NCBI GenBank assembly: GCA_000969725.1
Contig: JXSR01S029375.1
Reading direction: 5' to 3' (one strand)
Source: Ophiothrix spiculata
Lineage: Eukaryota; Echinodermata; Ophiuroidea; Amphilepidida; Ophiotrichidae
DNA length: 20,190 bases
In this document: positions 10,201-17,260 of the stretch, piece after piece
How the letters are laid out: each line of letters starts with the position of its first letter
How positions within the stretch are numbered: position 1 is the first letter of the stretch
The notes under the pieces: model-generated
The model's input: the letters and a program-made list of their open reading frames with translations, nothing else
Database searches by the model: none
What the model was told of the DNA's origin: nothing
Position numbers and translations under genes: made by a program

Positions 10201-13200
10201 TAAAAAGTGAATTTCTGAACTACACACATCCTGACATATGCATTCTTCAATTTGAGTTTGATGCACATTGTTGCTGAGAAGATTATTTTTTTCTGAATTC
10301 ACAAACTCACGTATATTTGCACCTTTTACACTGTTTTGACAACCCTTCTCTGATGAACGCTTCACCCTTATATTTTCCAAACAAAATGTTATAAAACCAG
10401 AAGGATTTTCTTACACTATAATTACACATACCCTGATTTATTTTGCAGTATAAGATTCCCAGAAATTTGTCACGTTGGTTCCATGAGAGGACCTTAGTGG
10501 GACACAAATAAACATATACCCATGGGTATCAACAATATGCTGTTGGTCCATCTAGATGGACCTTGAAAGCGAATGCGAAGTATGCGCTCGCTTGTGAGAC
10601 TCATCAAGATGGAACAAATGCTTCTGGAAGGCAACAAATGATAATCCCATCAGAAATAAAGCAGAAGTCTTCAGGTAAGGGGATTTCTCAGAGATGCAAA
10701 ATCTCCACTGATTTTCTTTAAAATTTAGTATTTGGTAGATTTATTTGTGCTGATAACGAATCTAAAATAAAATAAATAGGACACCGTTCTTGTTTTTGAG
10801 ATAGACATTTCAAAAAGTACATATTTTCCCCAAAATTCACTCTATTTACCACACAAAGTATAGGAAAAGCTCCAAAAAGTTAATCATTATGTGCTTGTAA
10901 AATAGTTATGCTCCAATGATTTTTCTAATTTTTACATATGTTAAAGCACTTTTTGCGCACTTCAAAATACTGAAATAAAAAATAAGGTCACCGTGTTAGT
11001 TTTCAAGAAAAATTACAAAAACGGGCATTTTTCAATAAAATCTGACTTTGATGACACATCTATGTCTGCATAATTTCCCGCATATATATTACGCAGCGAT
11101 GCGGCACATGATTAACCAAACCCGTTAGTTAAGCATGCGTTCAGTGTGCATTGTAATTTACGCACACAAAACGGATGCAAACTTTTTTTTCATTTTTACT
11201 ATTTATGAAGAATTGCTATCCCGCAGTCGTAAGCAACTGCATCTCTGAGAAACCCATGTAAGTTCTTGTTTAATAACCACAACCGCTTAACAGTAATTTG
11301 CCATAGTGTATTTATGCAGTTTTGATGTTAAATTTTTTTCTTTGCAATAACCCAAGCAAAATGCAACGCCCTGGGCATTTAGTAGAGATGATATAGTATT
11401 TACATTTTTCAACACTAAAATGAAATTTCAACAATGTATATGATCATTGACCCTCCACTCCTTTGTTTTTTGTGGGTTTTTTTGGTGACTAACCTTCATG
11501 CCTTCTGACTGGTTTTCTTCAGCAGCCCAGAACATTGCTGTCTTATCATGCTTGTCCGTAGCTGTGATATCTGCATTGTGATCAAGTAAGACCTTGATGG
11601 TTTGACTGTGACCGTTACTAGCGGCGATTAAAAGCGGTGTGAAGTTGTCCTTGTCTCGTCTTTCTATTTTAGCACCACTAGAAAACAGAATTTAAAATAT
11701 TGTACCATAGGAGAGTTAGAAATAGGACTAGCAAGTCTTAATTGTAAGAGATATCTCATAATTTTTGCAGGGGTTCAGGTATTTCAGAGTGGAAAAATTT
11801 TATATTTTGGTTCATAAATTGCTGAAAGAACTCTCTCACTATTTAATTTATAGGAAGCACAAATTTTTCACCAAATTTGCCAATTTCAGCTAAAAGTTGT
11901 TTAAAGCCTTGAAATTTGCATGAAGCACATAAAAAAAATTCAGGAAATTTGCTACTCTTGCTAAATTTTGTAAAAAAATCTTGAAGTTTGTGTGAAGTGC
12001 ACAAAGTATCAAAAAAGGGAGAAATTGTTGAAATTGAGATTAGGATTAGGAGCAAAAGCCTCCCTTGCCCCAGTTCACTCTATTAATGTTTTATGGATAT
12101 CAAAGCATGTTTCAATGTTCAGATAGCCCTCGCCTACCCTACGAGCTCGTGTGGTATAGTGGAATAGTGCAGGATTCAGAATCAGTAGGTTGTGAGTTCG
12201 AGCCCTTCTACAGCCAACGCGTTATGTGTTTGGGCAAGGCATTTAATCCTCATTGTTTCGTCTACCTGAGCTTATTGGGAAGCTGTTATGGGAAACATTT
12301 ATTTTTTAATTTATTTATAACATACGGCTGAAAGCCAGGCTAATCCAAATAGTGCATATGCATTAAATTCAAGGGACGCCTCCGTGGTGTGAAAGTCAGA
12401 ATAATGGAAAGACTTTTTGATTTTAGATGCAGGAGGAAACCGAAGTGCTTGGAGAAAACCTGCGAGGACGAGTATGGATCGACAACCAAATTCACGTACA
12501 ACCTAGGTTCGACCGGGAATTGAACGCGGGCCGCAGCGGTGAAAGGCGAGGTCAGAAACGCTGCGCCAACCCGTTCCCCATTACATTACATTACATTACA
12601 TTACATTACAATCTAAGTGCAAATAGGGTGCACGCTTGGCCAGCGACTCGTAGGTGAATGCGAAATGATTGTGACAGTTTTCTGACGGCAGAGTAATAAT
12701 AGGCAGCAGTGCTTTGAAACAGTTGTATATAAGGCGCTCTATAAATGCTGTGTATTATCATCATTATTATTATTACGAATGTTTCAAACTTTCCACAAGT
12801 TCCTAGTAGCCTCCCAATGTCTTTCACCTCAATGTTTACACTTGTTCCAAGTACCAAAGTTTCAACCTACTTCAGGCTCCATGAACACTTACTTTCTAAG
12901 CAGAAACTCGACAACATGAAATCGGTTAAATGCACACGCCCTGTGTAGTGGTGTTGCTCTCTCGTGATTGACAGCATTGATACGGGCGCCGTTACCGAGT
13001 AACATCTTGATGATTCCTATGTTACCAGCGACGGCTGCCTCGTGTACTGGAGTGTTACGATTCTTGTCAAAACAATTCACGTTAGCTCCTGTAAGAGAAT
13101 ACAGGATTACGTAAAGATGTAAGTAAATACTGTCCAGGCTTGACCCTATATTTAAAAAAAGGATGTTGTCTTGAGCAAAAAGTAATATTACAAGGTTCAG

Positions 13201-16200
13201 AAAAGAAACTGCAGCACAGTAATGCTACCTTTGTTATATTAAATCTGATAATTTGAACAAATCTATCAATAGTAGAAGTCATTAAACATTTACAGTTCCC
13301 CAGCTTAGAATGTTACAAACCTAATGATTTGATGTTAAAAGCTACAGGAATCAAAAAACAAAAAAGGTGACAAGTACTTCTGAACCAACACAGCGTAGCA
13401 ACTCTTTACGTGTAATTTTCTGCAACCGTAAAATGCTGATTTTTCAAAGTATGTGCTATTAACAATGATAAATATTTCATTTTGACAAATTCTAGTTAAA
13501 CGAATTAGCTGCAATTCCACATGGATATGAAAATCCATAAAAACTTCTTTGAATCAAGGCATGATAGAATCAAAAGAAACAAACAAAACTTTGATATCAT
13601 ATGTTTTTAAAAAGATGATTTTCCACCCAATTCATACCAAAGCAAACTGTCAACTGTGTGTCTATTTTCCTAAATTATAAATTTCAAAACGTGTGCTTCT
13701 CAATTTAAAATGGTTTTTATTAAAGTCTAGAAATGTTAAATACATTCAAAACATGATAAAAAATTTTGGTTTGGAGAATTCAACGACTTATCATTTCTAG
13801 AAATACCATCATTATTTTTTACATCCCTGGCGATAAATTCAAATCATAAATAATTGTCTATTGTACTTTAAGTATTCAAGTTGAAAGAGCTTTCTAAAAA
13901 TGCAATAAAATCAGAAAGTGTCACAGAAAGTTGTTGATCGAAGCTGACATTGGTGACTATAGACCGACCTACGCTGACATCACTACAATAACCACAAAAT
14001 TGCAGATATCGTCTGGCGAACTTCATCTTCCAAAAAATTTCAGTTAAAAATCTCTAAAAATTGATCATCTTGGCACATCATTTGAGACTTGCCTGTAAAA
14101 CAATATATTCTATTACCTTTCTGATATACTGGTTTCAAGATATAACTCTAGAAAATCACAATTTATCTGATCGAACCCAACACATGGAAAGGGGAAAGTT
14201 TGATTTGTTTACGTTCGTCACGACCGTAGTACAATACTACGATCATTACCGCTAAGAACAATGACCGCTACTGATGTATGCTACATCCGGGAAGTTTCAG
14301 TCTGAATAAGAGATAAATCACCTGGATGAGTAGATGGCTCTATGGTTAATGCTTTTAAACCAACATAAAACCAACAGAAAGAGGGGATACAGTCGCCAAC
14401 CTGATAAAGTTCCTTTTTGTGGAATGAAAAGACCCTTGCAAGTACATGTGTAATATCTCACTAAATTCACTTGGAATTGTCAAAATGAATCATACATATC
14501 ATTAATTAAAATTGTTATACTTTTGCCTGTCTCAAATGAAAATTACCCATCGAAAAAGACAGCAAATGGGTCACTAGCTATGTTCCTGGTCTAGCTGTAC
14601 TAACCTTTTTCAATACAAAGTTGTACAATTCCGGTAGAACCTGCATCCACACACAGCTGGATGGGTGTATTATAATCGATGTCACGATCTGTCAGCATCT
14701 GTCAACAAAAAATCAAATGAAAACATTGAGTATGGCTCAAGTGTAGAGCTAAGAGAAGATATTGTGTGTATCCCATCATGCATTGTTTCTTATGGGAAAT
14801 TTTGTACAGGAAGTCATGTGAGTAGTTAGTGATGAAATATGCCCAAAATACAAGATTACAACAAGTAACTTTTATTTGTGGGCATTTCATCACTAAGTAC
14901 TCGCATGATTTTCCATACAAACAATCCCACAGGAAGCAATGCATGATGGGATGCACACGATATCGTCTCTTCGTAGAGCTCATAATGCTCTGGAGGAGTG
15001 GGTAGCTCTAATGATTACAAGTTGAAGAGCACAAGACTAGGAATCAATCAAACATCTTTGTATTGCTTCTATTACTCCAGAGGTATTTTTTAATTATTTG
15101 CATATCATATATAGAAGCTGTGAACATGGGAAGTTTCATACCTGATCAAGAGAAAAACCTGCTACTTCAAACACAAAGCTGTACGATTCAAATCTGGCCT
15201 TGAAGACACAAAGCCTGGAGTGATGTGCTGTTCTCATACTCAGTGGATCTCAGTACTCCCCCCCCCTCAAATCATCCCTCCTCCACCTCCCTCCCTCCAA
15301 ACTAATCTTCAAGACAAACATAAGCTGTGCAATTCTAAGATGGTCTTCAGATGAAGTATTAGAGGCCTCCCCCATATGTCAGGTACTTAGTTCCATAGTT
15401 ATTTTACCTGGTTTAGACAAGCCTGCTTCTCACAAGCTTCAAACAAAAGCTGTACAATTCCATAATGGCCTTCAAGATAACACTGTGTAAATTAGTAGAG
15501 CCCAACCCCACCCTCCTCCCAAACCCATATGGGTACATAGCTCCTATATACAGCTCCATAGCTATTATCTGGTCAAGACAAGCCTGTTTCTCACCAGCTT
15601 CAAACAAAAGCTGTACAATTCAAAGATGGCATTCAAGACTCGCTGCATGGAGTGAGAGCCCTGTTCTCATAGTTGGATCTAATACCCCCCCCCCCATCAT
15701 CTGTCTCTATCCCCTCCCACATAGTATATAGATCCATAGCTATTACCTGGTCCAGAACTATGCTGTACAATCCCAAACTGGCCTTCTAAGCTCGCTGCAT
15801 GGAGTGAGAGCACTGTTCTCATAGTCGGATCTCAACCCTTCCCCATCATCCCTCTCTACCACACCCCTACCCCATCCCACAACCCACATAGGGTATATAG
15901 CTCCATAGCAATTACCTGATCTAGACATGCTTGCTTCTCACCAGCTTCAAATAAAAGCTGTACAATTCCAAGATGGCCTTCAAGACTGGCTGCATGGAGT
16001 GGTGTACTGTTCTCATAGTCGGTGGATCTCAGGCTGGCTCCGTGGGCAATCAGCATAGCCGCTATTTCAACGTTTCCGTGGGTACACGCCATGTGTAGAG
16101 GGGTCATCTCTTGCTTATCAAGACACTGGATGATGGAATAAACAGATAGAATTTAGAATCCGGACAATTTTTAAACACATTTAATATCAAATGTATTTTA

Positions 16201-17260
16201 AAATATTGGTTTATTCAGATCGAGTCTTGTCGATATGCATTGATCGATGCCCATCGGTGCACAGTCTTTACAGGCGCTATGCACAAGCAATAGCGTGTGT
16301 ACAAGACTGCGCGTCGATGGGCATCATGCGATGCATATTGACAGACTCTGAATTAACCATATGGCCTAACGATTTGTCAAAAAAAACCTGTTTGAATGGC
16401 GTAACCTGACCGACCCTAATTTTCTGGTTAAAAAGTTGTTTAAATGTGCACAAGTAGGCAGGCTACTAGAACGGAACAACTTTTGATATAACTTTACAGA
16501 GTCAGAAGAACTTCAAATGGTGACACATTCAATTGCCCATTCCTATACTTTAACATGTTAATTTTGTTTCAGAAAGTTCCCCATGTTTCTGCTATTGCAT
16601 GTTCCAGCTGTCTAAAATTACTTTTATTTTGAAGTTTTAGAATTTAAACCTTTCAGAAATCATCAAAGAAACAGCATGTTGACAAGTATGTTTTTGAGGG
16701 TGCCCATTACAAAAAAATAATGTACGCCCATCCATTATGAGACGATAGATGACAGGCAAAACAATAAATATTATCTTTTATTTTCATTCTTGATCAAAAC
16801 TTTGAGACATTTTAAGATCAAGAATGAAGTCAATTATTTGCCAAAACACAATAGACATCATCATTGGAAAAACGTACACCCCTACTCTAACATATAATTC
16901 CAATTCAAATAAAGGATTGCGCGGCAGATATATGCGTATATCTACACCGCGCCGCAATTTTCAACGGGAGGGCCCACTGCGCACAATGCAAACGCGCTGT
17001 CATATATTCTCTCATAATGGATAGCCAATTATTCCTTATAAGGAAGTGAAATCACACTCATTGGCTAAGAATTCTACATGACTACTTACATCTACTTTTA
17101 TATTGGGTACATCTAACAAGTCAGATGCTGCAATATCATTCCCTCTCATTGATGCGAAATGAAGTGGTCTCAACCCATAGATATCCTTGACGTTCACATC
17201 GGCTCCTTTGGTCACTAGAAACTTGATGATGCTCGTCTCACCTTCTTCCATTCCATTTTC
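4134..17260 (-). CDS. TRPA1: TRPA1-type channel gene, 12 exons, partial at both ends
   Basis: This is a composite gene model; its exons are listed separately. Exons in transcript order are 17260-17090, 16125-15916, 14698-14605, 13088-12893, 11677-11494, 9937-9830, 9466-9378, 7887-7629, 6642-6506, 5726-5605, 4534-4403 and 4225-4134. All eleven junctions agree in phase, and the joined 1794 bases (598 codons) contain no stop. About 14 ankyrin repeats of the TPLHxA type are followed by a linker with TPMRKLI and HPDYCITFDYELLDD, which resembles the region between the ankyrin domain and S1 of TRPA1. TRPA1 is a tetrameric plasma-membrane cation channel that senses irritants and temperature; its ankyrin array is cytoplasmic. 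The signal for the TRPA family is strong. Orthology to vertebrate TRPA1 rather than another TRPA paralogue is inference. The N-terminus and the entire transmembrane pore are not seen. Confidence 0.9.
4403..4534 (-). CDS. TRPA1: TRPA1-type exon 11, linker after ankyrin domain
   Basis: The 132-bp exon is bounded by TTTTTAAACAG and GTAATT. It begins with two bases that complete a Glu codon and ends with the first base of a Gly codon. It encodes EVAEKVFNRCLTENDKPRNH followed by PDYCITFDYELLDDVFSQWD and DNTP. This is the segment that follows TPMRKLI..MP in TRPA1 channels and precedes S1, and it is the most diagnostic non-ankyrin exon here. It contains two cysteines (in NRC and DYC). The first sits where vertebrate TRPA1 also has a cysteine in the linker, from memory of the family. 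Whether it is a reactive electrophile-sensing residue needs an alignment. Confidence 0.9.
4640..5604 (-). pseudogene. Tandem decayed copies of exon 10 tail plus donor
   Basis: Downstream of the donor of the 5605-5726 exon, its last ~105 bases plus the donor and ~18 intron bases are repeated. Copies occupy about 5473-5600, 5350-5472 and 5210-5349; one split by a SINE occupies 4747-4813 plus 5141-5209, and a very eroded one about 4640-4746. All carry the block equivalent to CTGATATGAGTGACAGGGTC on the plus strand. The nearest copy has a 2-base insertion that shifts the frame. The next keeps a perfect GGTAAGTA donor, and the third has lost the GT. None carries the exon's 5' end or acceptor. Similarity falls with distance from the real exon. 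Confidence 0.85.
4814..5140 (-). mobile_element. tRNA-derived SINE with 9-bp target-site duplication
   Basis: Reading the minus strand from 5140, a tRNA-like head has an A-box-like TGGCGCAATGGTTAGAGCA and a B-box-like GGTTCAAGCCC. An unrelated body and a short TTACC-type repeat tail follow at 4814-4840. The flanks ACAGGATCA at 4805-4813 and 5141-5149 form a perfect 9-bp direct repeat, as expected of LINE-assisted retroposition. It is inserted inside a decayed copy of exon 10's tail. It is not a working tRNA gene: the head is followed by a long body and there is no clear cloverleaf 3' half. Confidence 0.85.
5605..5726 (-). CDS. TRPA1: TRPA1-type exon 10, ankyrin-to-linker junction
   Basis: The 122-bp exon lies between CTTCTTACAG and GGTAAGTT. 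Its first base completes a Glu codon started in exon 9 and its last base begins the Glu codon of exon 11. It encodes NVAEAIIASDKWLEAMNSIS then FDPVTHIRVTPMRKLITKMP. The TPMRKLI..MP motif lies at the end of the TRPA1 ankyrin domain, before the RC..HPDY linker. This exon is the parent of the tandem exon-tail copies that fill the intron down to about 4640. Confidence 0.93.
6506..6642 (-). CDS. TRPA1: TRPA1-type exon 9, last ankyrin repeats
   Basis: The 137-bp exon follows the acceptor TTTTCCCCGTAG and ends at AGAGA before GTAAGT. It encodes TTPLHLASKNGHLDMVKLLV followed by EWHADVSLKDHGGHNCLDLA and IDNGRE. It holds one canonical ankyrin repeat and the start of a capping repeat, in which CLDLAID replaces TPLHxA. 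The CLDxAI form is typical of the last ankyrin unit of TRPA1. It starts in phase 0 and ends in phase 2, matching both neighbours. Confidence 0.95.
6696..7034 (-). mobile_element. tRNA-derived SINE, family 2, ATT tail
   Basis: From 7034 on the minus strand a tRNA-like head reads GAGCTCGTGTGGTCTAGTGG, with a B-box-like GGTTGTGAGTTCGAGTCC. The body contains GGCAAGACATTTAATCTTGA, and the element ends in GTAGCGCTAAAC and an (ATT)n tail at 6696-6719. The GCGCT..ATT ending resembles the 3' tail of L2-clade LINEs, which may supply the retroposition machinery (inference). A second copy of the family lies at 12143-12776 on the other strand. Confidence 0.85.
7450..7605 (-). pseudogene. Near-intact duplicate of exon 8 tail plus donor
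   Basis: The segment 7462-7594 repeats the exon 8 tail (from 7629 up) at a distance of 167 bp. It encodes RNQSQWTLLDCCAANGYVKT then AAALLDADSPVDPTDKAK, followed by the same GTAGGTGC donor. By eye there are about seven base differences over the first ~115 bases. They change one codon to a new residue (Pro to Leu in WTPLD); the others are silent. The upstream part of the exon and its acceptor are absent. The AG sites just before it would put the reading frame out of phase with exon 8, so it is probably not spliced in. It could be a recent partial duplication or a rarely used alternative segment. Confidence 0.8.
7629..7887 (-). CDS. TRPA1: TRPA1-type exon 8, ankyrin repeats
   Basis: The 259-bp exon is the largest in the gene. 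It follows CTCCATTGACAG and ends at AAAGCTAAG before GTAGGT. It encodes TVLALVRADETVINDEDEYS, NTALHLASMEGHVRVVDALI, DSGADITARNQSQWTPLDCC, AANGYVKTAAALLDADSPVD and PTDKAK. Two ankyrin repeats are visible (NTALHLAS and WTPLDCCA), with helix 2 and DSGAD-type turns. It begins with one base completing a Gln codon and ends in phase 0, joining directly to TTPLHLAS in the next exon. Its 3' 130 bases plus donor are duplicated in the following intron. Confidence 0.96.
7888..8329. other. Intron sequence, nothing recognised
   Basis: This is the part of the intron between exons 7 and 8 that lies nearest exon 8. It is AT-rich, with no open coding segment, no ankyrin motif and no obvious repeat. Confidence 0.5.
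8330..8757. repeat. Degenerate ~50-bp tandem array
   Basis: About eight diverged units share the plus-strand pattern AACCTGGGCCTCATACA, followed by a CACTGG(G)ACCAGGGATTT-like block, spaced roughly 45 to 55 bases apart (clearest at 8560-8710). A further unit (GGGACAGGAGATTCAACCTG) reappears at about 9329, on the far side of the TIR element and just before the donor of exon 7. No coding potential is seen. Confidence 0.7.
8763..9313. mobile_element. TIR-bounded element splitting the 50-bp array
   Basis: The left end (CCCGGGGGGTAACTGGG, then TTCTGGGTAACCACC) is mirrored at the right end (GGTGGTTACCCAGAAACA, then TTAACCCTCC and CCCCGGGG). This gives imperfect terminal inverted repeats of about 35 to 45 bp. 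Inside are about six copies of a TAGGGTATC motif spaced at roughly 40 to 60 bases. There is no transposase frame, so this would be a non-autonomous element. The tandem array is present on both sides, which supports insertion into it. No clear target-site duplication is seen. Confidence 0.6.
9378..9466 (-). CDS. TRPA1: TRPA1-type exon 7, ankyrin repeat
   Basis: The 89-bp exon lies between TTTCATACAG and the donor GTAAGT. It starts in phase 0 (ATG is an internal Met) and ends two bases into a Gln codon. It encodes MLLEFGADIDQKNEEEQTPL then HLAAKHGRV. It completes the helix begun by KIVK in exon 6, giving KIVKMLLEFGAD, and carries one canonical TPLHLAAKHG repeat. Confidence 0.95.
9830..9937 (-). 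CDS. TRPA1: TRPA1-type exon 6, ankyrin repeat
   Basis: The 108-bp exon, in phase 0 at both ends, lies between TTTTATCAACAG and GTATTTG. It encodes ALLDHQKAKDLLHETDRYGN then TPLHIASEKGYMKIVK. The DRYGNTPLHIASEKGY segment is a canonical ankyrin repeat. The longer insert DHQKAKDLLHE before it resembles the extended loop seen between some TRPA1 repeats. Confidence 0.95.
9938..11493. other. Intron between exons 5 and 6, no exon recognised
   Basis: It is AT-rich. Two perfect palindromes lie close together: ATACCCATGGGTAT at 10516-10529 and GGTCCATCTAGATGGACC at 10545-10562. Open frames at 10189-10507 on the minus strand have no recognisable domain and contain no ankyrin signature. Confidence 0.6.
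11494..11677 (-). CDS. TRPA1: TRPA1-type exon 5, ankyrin repeats
   Basis: The 184-bp exon follows TTCTGTTTTCTAG and ends at GGCATGAAG before GTTAGT. Its first base completes an Asn codon. It encodes GAKIERRDKDNFTPLLIAAS, NGHSQTIKVLLDHNADITAT, DKHDKTAMFWAAEENQSEGM and K. It contains one near-canonical repeat (FTPLLIAASNGH) and one divergent repeat (KTAMFWAAEEN), where Met-Phe replaces Leu-His. It is too short of stop-free flank to stand out as a long open frame, but it is clear from phase and motif. Confidence 0.95.
12300..12577 (-). mobile_element. Nested tRNA-derived SINE
   Basis: On the minus strand from about 12577 the head reads GGGTTGGCGCAGCGTTTCTG, with a B-box-like GCGTTCAATTCCCGGTCG. 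The body contains GGTTTTCTCCAAGCACTTCG, and an A/T-rich tail ends at about 12300. It interrupts the plus-strand SINE, so it is the younger insertion. No unambiguous target-site duplication is visible because of the neighbouring ATTAC simple repeat. Confidence 0.7.
12579..12609. repeat. (ATTAC)n simple repeat
   Basis: About six tandem copies of ATTAC lie next to the head of the nested SINE. The repeat may derive from duplicated target sequence or a 5' transduced tail. Confidence 0.8.
12893..13088 (-). CDS. TRPA1: TRPA1-type exon 4, two ankyrin repeats
   Basis: The 196-bp exon lies between ATTCTCTTACAG and GTAAGTG. Two bases complete the Gly codon of exon 3, and it ends two bases into an Asn codon. 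It encodes ANVNCFDKNRNTPVHEAAVA, GNIGIIKMLLGNGARINAVN, HERATPLHRACAFNRFHVVE and FLLR. Two full repeats are visible (NTPVHEAAVAGN and ATPLHRACAFNR). The ACAFNR..VVEFLL segment is characteristic of TRPA1-type ankyrin arrays. Confidence 0.97.
13089..14604. other. Intron between exons 3 and 4, no exon recognised
   Basis: It is AT-rich with no ankyrin signature. Small inverted repeats occur: TCTAGAAATG with CATTTCTAGA around 13729-13800, and CGTAGTACAATACTACG near 14225. The open frames at 13082-13538 (minus) and 14061-14255 (plus) show no domain. Confidence 0.6.
14605..14698 (-). CDS. TRPA1: TRPA1-type exon 3, ankyrin repeat
   Basis: The 94-bp exon lies between TTTTTTGTTGACAG and GTTAGT. It starts in phase 0 and leaves one base of a Gly codon. 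It encodes MLTDRDIDYNTPIQLCVDAG then STGIVQLCIEK. DRDIDYNTPIQLCVDAGS is an ankyrin repeat with TPIQ in place of TPLH, a position that is often DRD..DNTPLHLAV in TRPA1. The phase match to the GANVNCFD start of exon 4 is exact. Confidence 0.93.
14728..14990. repeat. Foldback (MITE-like) element with ~110-base arms
   Basis: The left arm about 14728-14844 (CCCATCATGCATTGTTTC, then TTAGTGATGAAATATGCCC) pairs imperfectly with the right arm about 14880-14990 (GGGCATTTCATCACTAAGTA, then GCAATGCATGATGGGATGC) around a ~35-base loop. Arms look roughly 80 percent alike. It lies just upstream of the exon 3 acceptor. A minus-strand open frame across it (14702-14983) is a by-product of the inverted repeat. 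Confidence 0.8.
15140..15900 (-). pseudogene. Tandem decayed copies of exon 2 tail plus donor
   Basis: Downstream of exon 2, its 3' part plus donor and C-rich intron start repeat in tandem. Donor-equivalent positions are near 15745, 15568, 15407 and 15141 (true donor 15915), at spacings of about 161 to 177 bp, with one truncated copy around 15300-15350. Copies retain the plus-strand block AAGCTGTACAATTC. Some keep a good donor (CAGGTAATA at 15745, CAGGTAAAA at 15407); the 15568 copy has AT in place of GT. The 15745 copy has a 1-base insertion and a deletion. The 15407 copy still encodes LEGHYGIVQLLFEACEKQAC. None has the exon's 5' half or acceptor. Confidence 0.85.
15916..16125 (-). CDS. TRPA1: TRPA1-type exon 2, two ankyrin repeats
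   Basis: The 210-bp exon, in phase 0 at both ends, lies between CCATCATCCAG and GTAATT. It encodes CLDKQEMTPLHMACTHGNVE, IAAMLIAHGASLRSTDYENS, TPLHAASLEGHLGIVQLLFE and AGEKQACLDQ. Two canonical repeats (MTPLHMACTHGN and STPLHAASLEGH) are plain. The joined boundary IKVD/CLDKQEMTPLH reads as a normal repeat turn. This exon is the parent of the tail duplications at 15140-15900. Confidence 0.97.
16213..16353. repeat. Foldback element, TTCAGA ends, possible TTA duplication
   Basis: The left arm from 16214 (TTCAGATCGAGTCTTGTCGA, then GATGCCCATCGG) pairs with the right arm ending TCTGAA at 16351 (containing CGATGGGCATCATGCGATG). The loop is itself self-complementary (CGCTAT with ATAGCG). TTA flanks both ends and may be a 3-bp target-site duplication. 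Parts resemble the element at 18301-18452. Confidence 0.75.
16731..17021. repeat. Composite inverted repeat, ~290 bp
   Basis: The outer arms are TCCATTATGAGACGATAGAT (16731 on) and its approximate reverse complement TGTCATATATTCTCTCATAA (16999-17018). Inside lie two smaller hairpins: TTCATTCTTGATC with GATCAAGAATGAA (about 16785-16830), and one around ATATATGCGTATAT flanked by GCGCGGC and GCGCCGC (about 16918-16965). No coding potential is seen. Confidence 0.65.
17090..17260 (-). CDS. TRPA1: TRPA1-type exon 1 of those seen, ankyrin repeat
   Basis: The 171-bp exon, in phase 0 at both ends, lies between TTTTCAAACAG and GTAAGTAG. It encodes ENGMEEGETSIIKFLVTKGA, DVNVKDIYGLRPLHFASMRG and NDIAASDLLDVPNIKVD. 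It begins inside helix 2 of a preceding repeat (SIIKFLVTKGADVN) and contains one repeat with RPLHFASMRGN. The first residues therefore require an upstream exon, which should carry the TPLH part of that repeat or an N-terminal cap. Confidence 0.93.

Larger units (their letters stand above)
12143..12776 (+). mobile_element. tRNA-derived SINE, family 2, with nested insertion
   Basis: This is the same family as 6696-7034, here on the plus strand. The head is GAGCTCGTGTGGTATAGTGG with GGTTGTGAGTTCGAGCCC. Its first half runs to about 12299 (CTGTTATGGGAAACATT) and resumes at about 12606 with CAATCTAAGTGCAAATAGG. It ends in AAGGCGCTCTATAAATGCTG and an ATT-rich tail. The GCGCTCTATAAAT ending is L2-like. 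The gap between the halves is filled by another SINE. Confidence 0.85.

Noticed and set aside
14702-14983. Minus-strand 93-residue open frame
   Set aside because: It is fully explained by the foldback element, and its two halves are reverse complements.
15413-15607. Ankyrin-like frame with FEAGEKQACLDQ as a separate gene or exon
   Set aside because: It is a decayed copy of exon 2's tail, with a frameshift further upstream and AT in place of the donor GT.
15140-15900. CRISPR-like or satellite array
   Set aside because: The units are large, diverged and clearly derived from the neighbouring exon and its donor.
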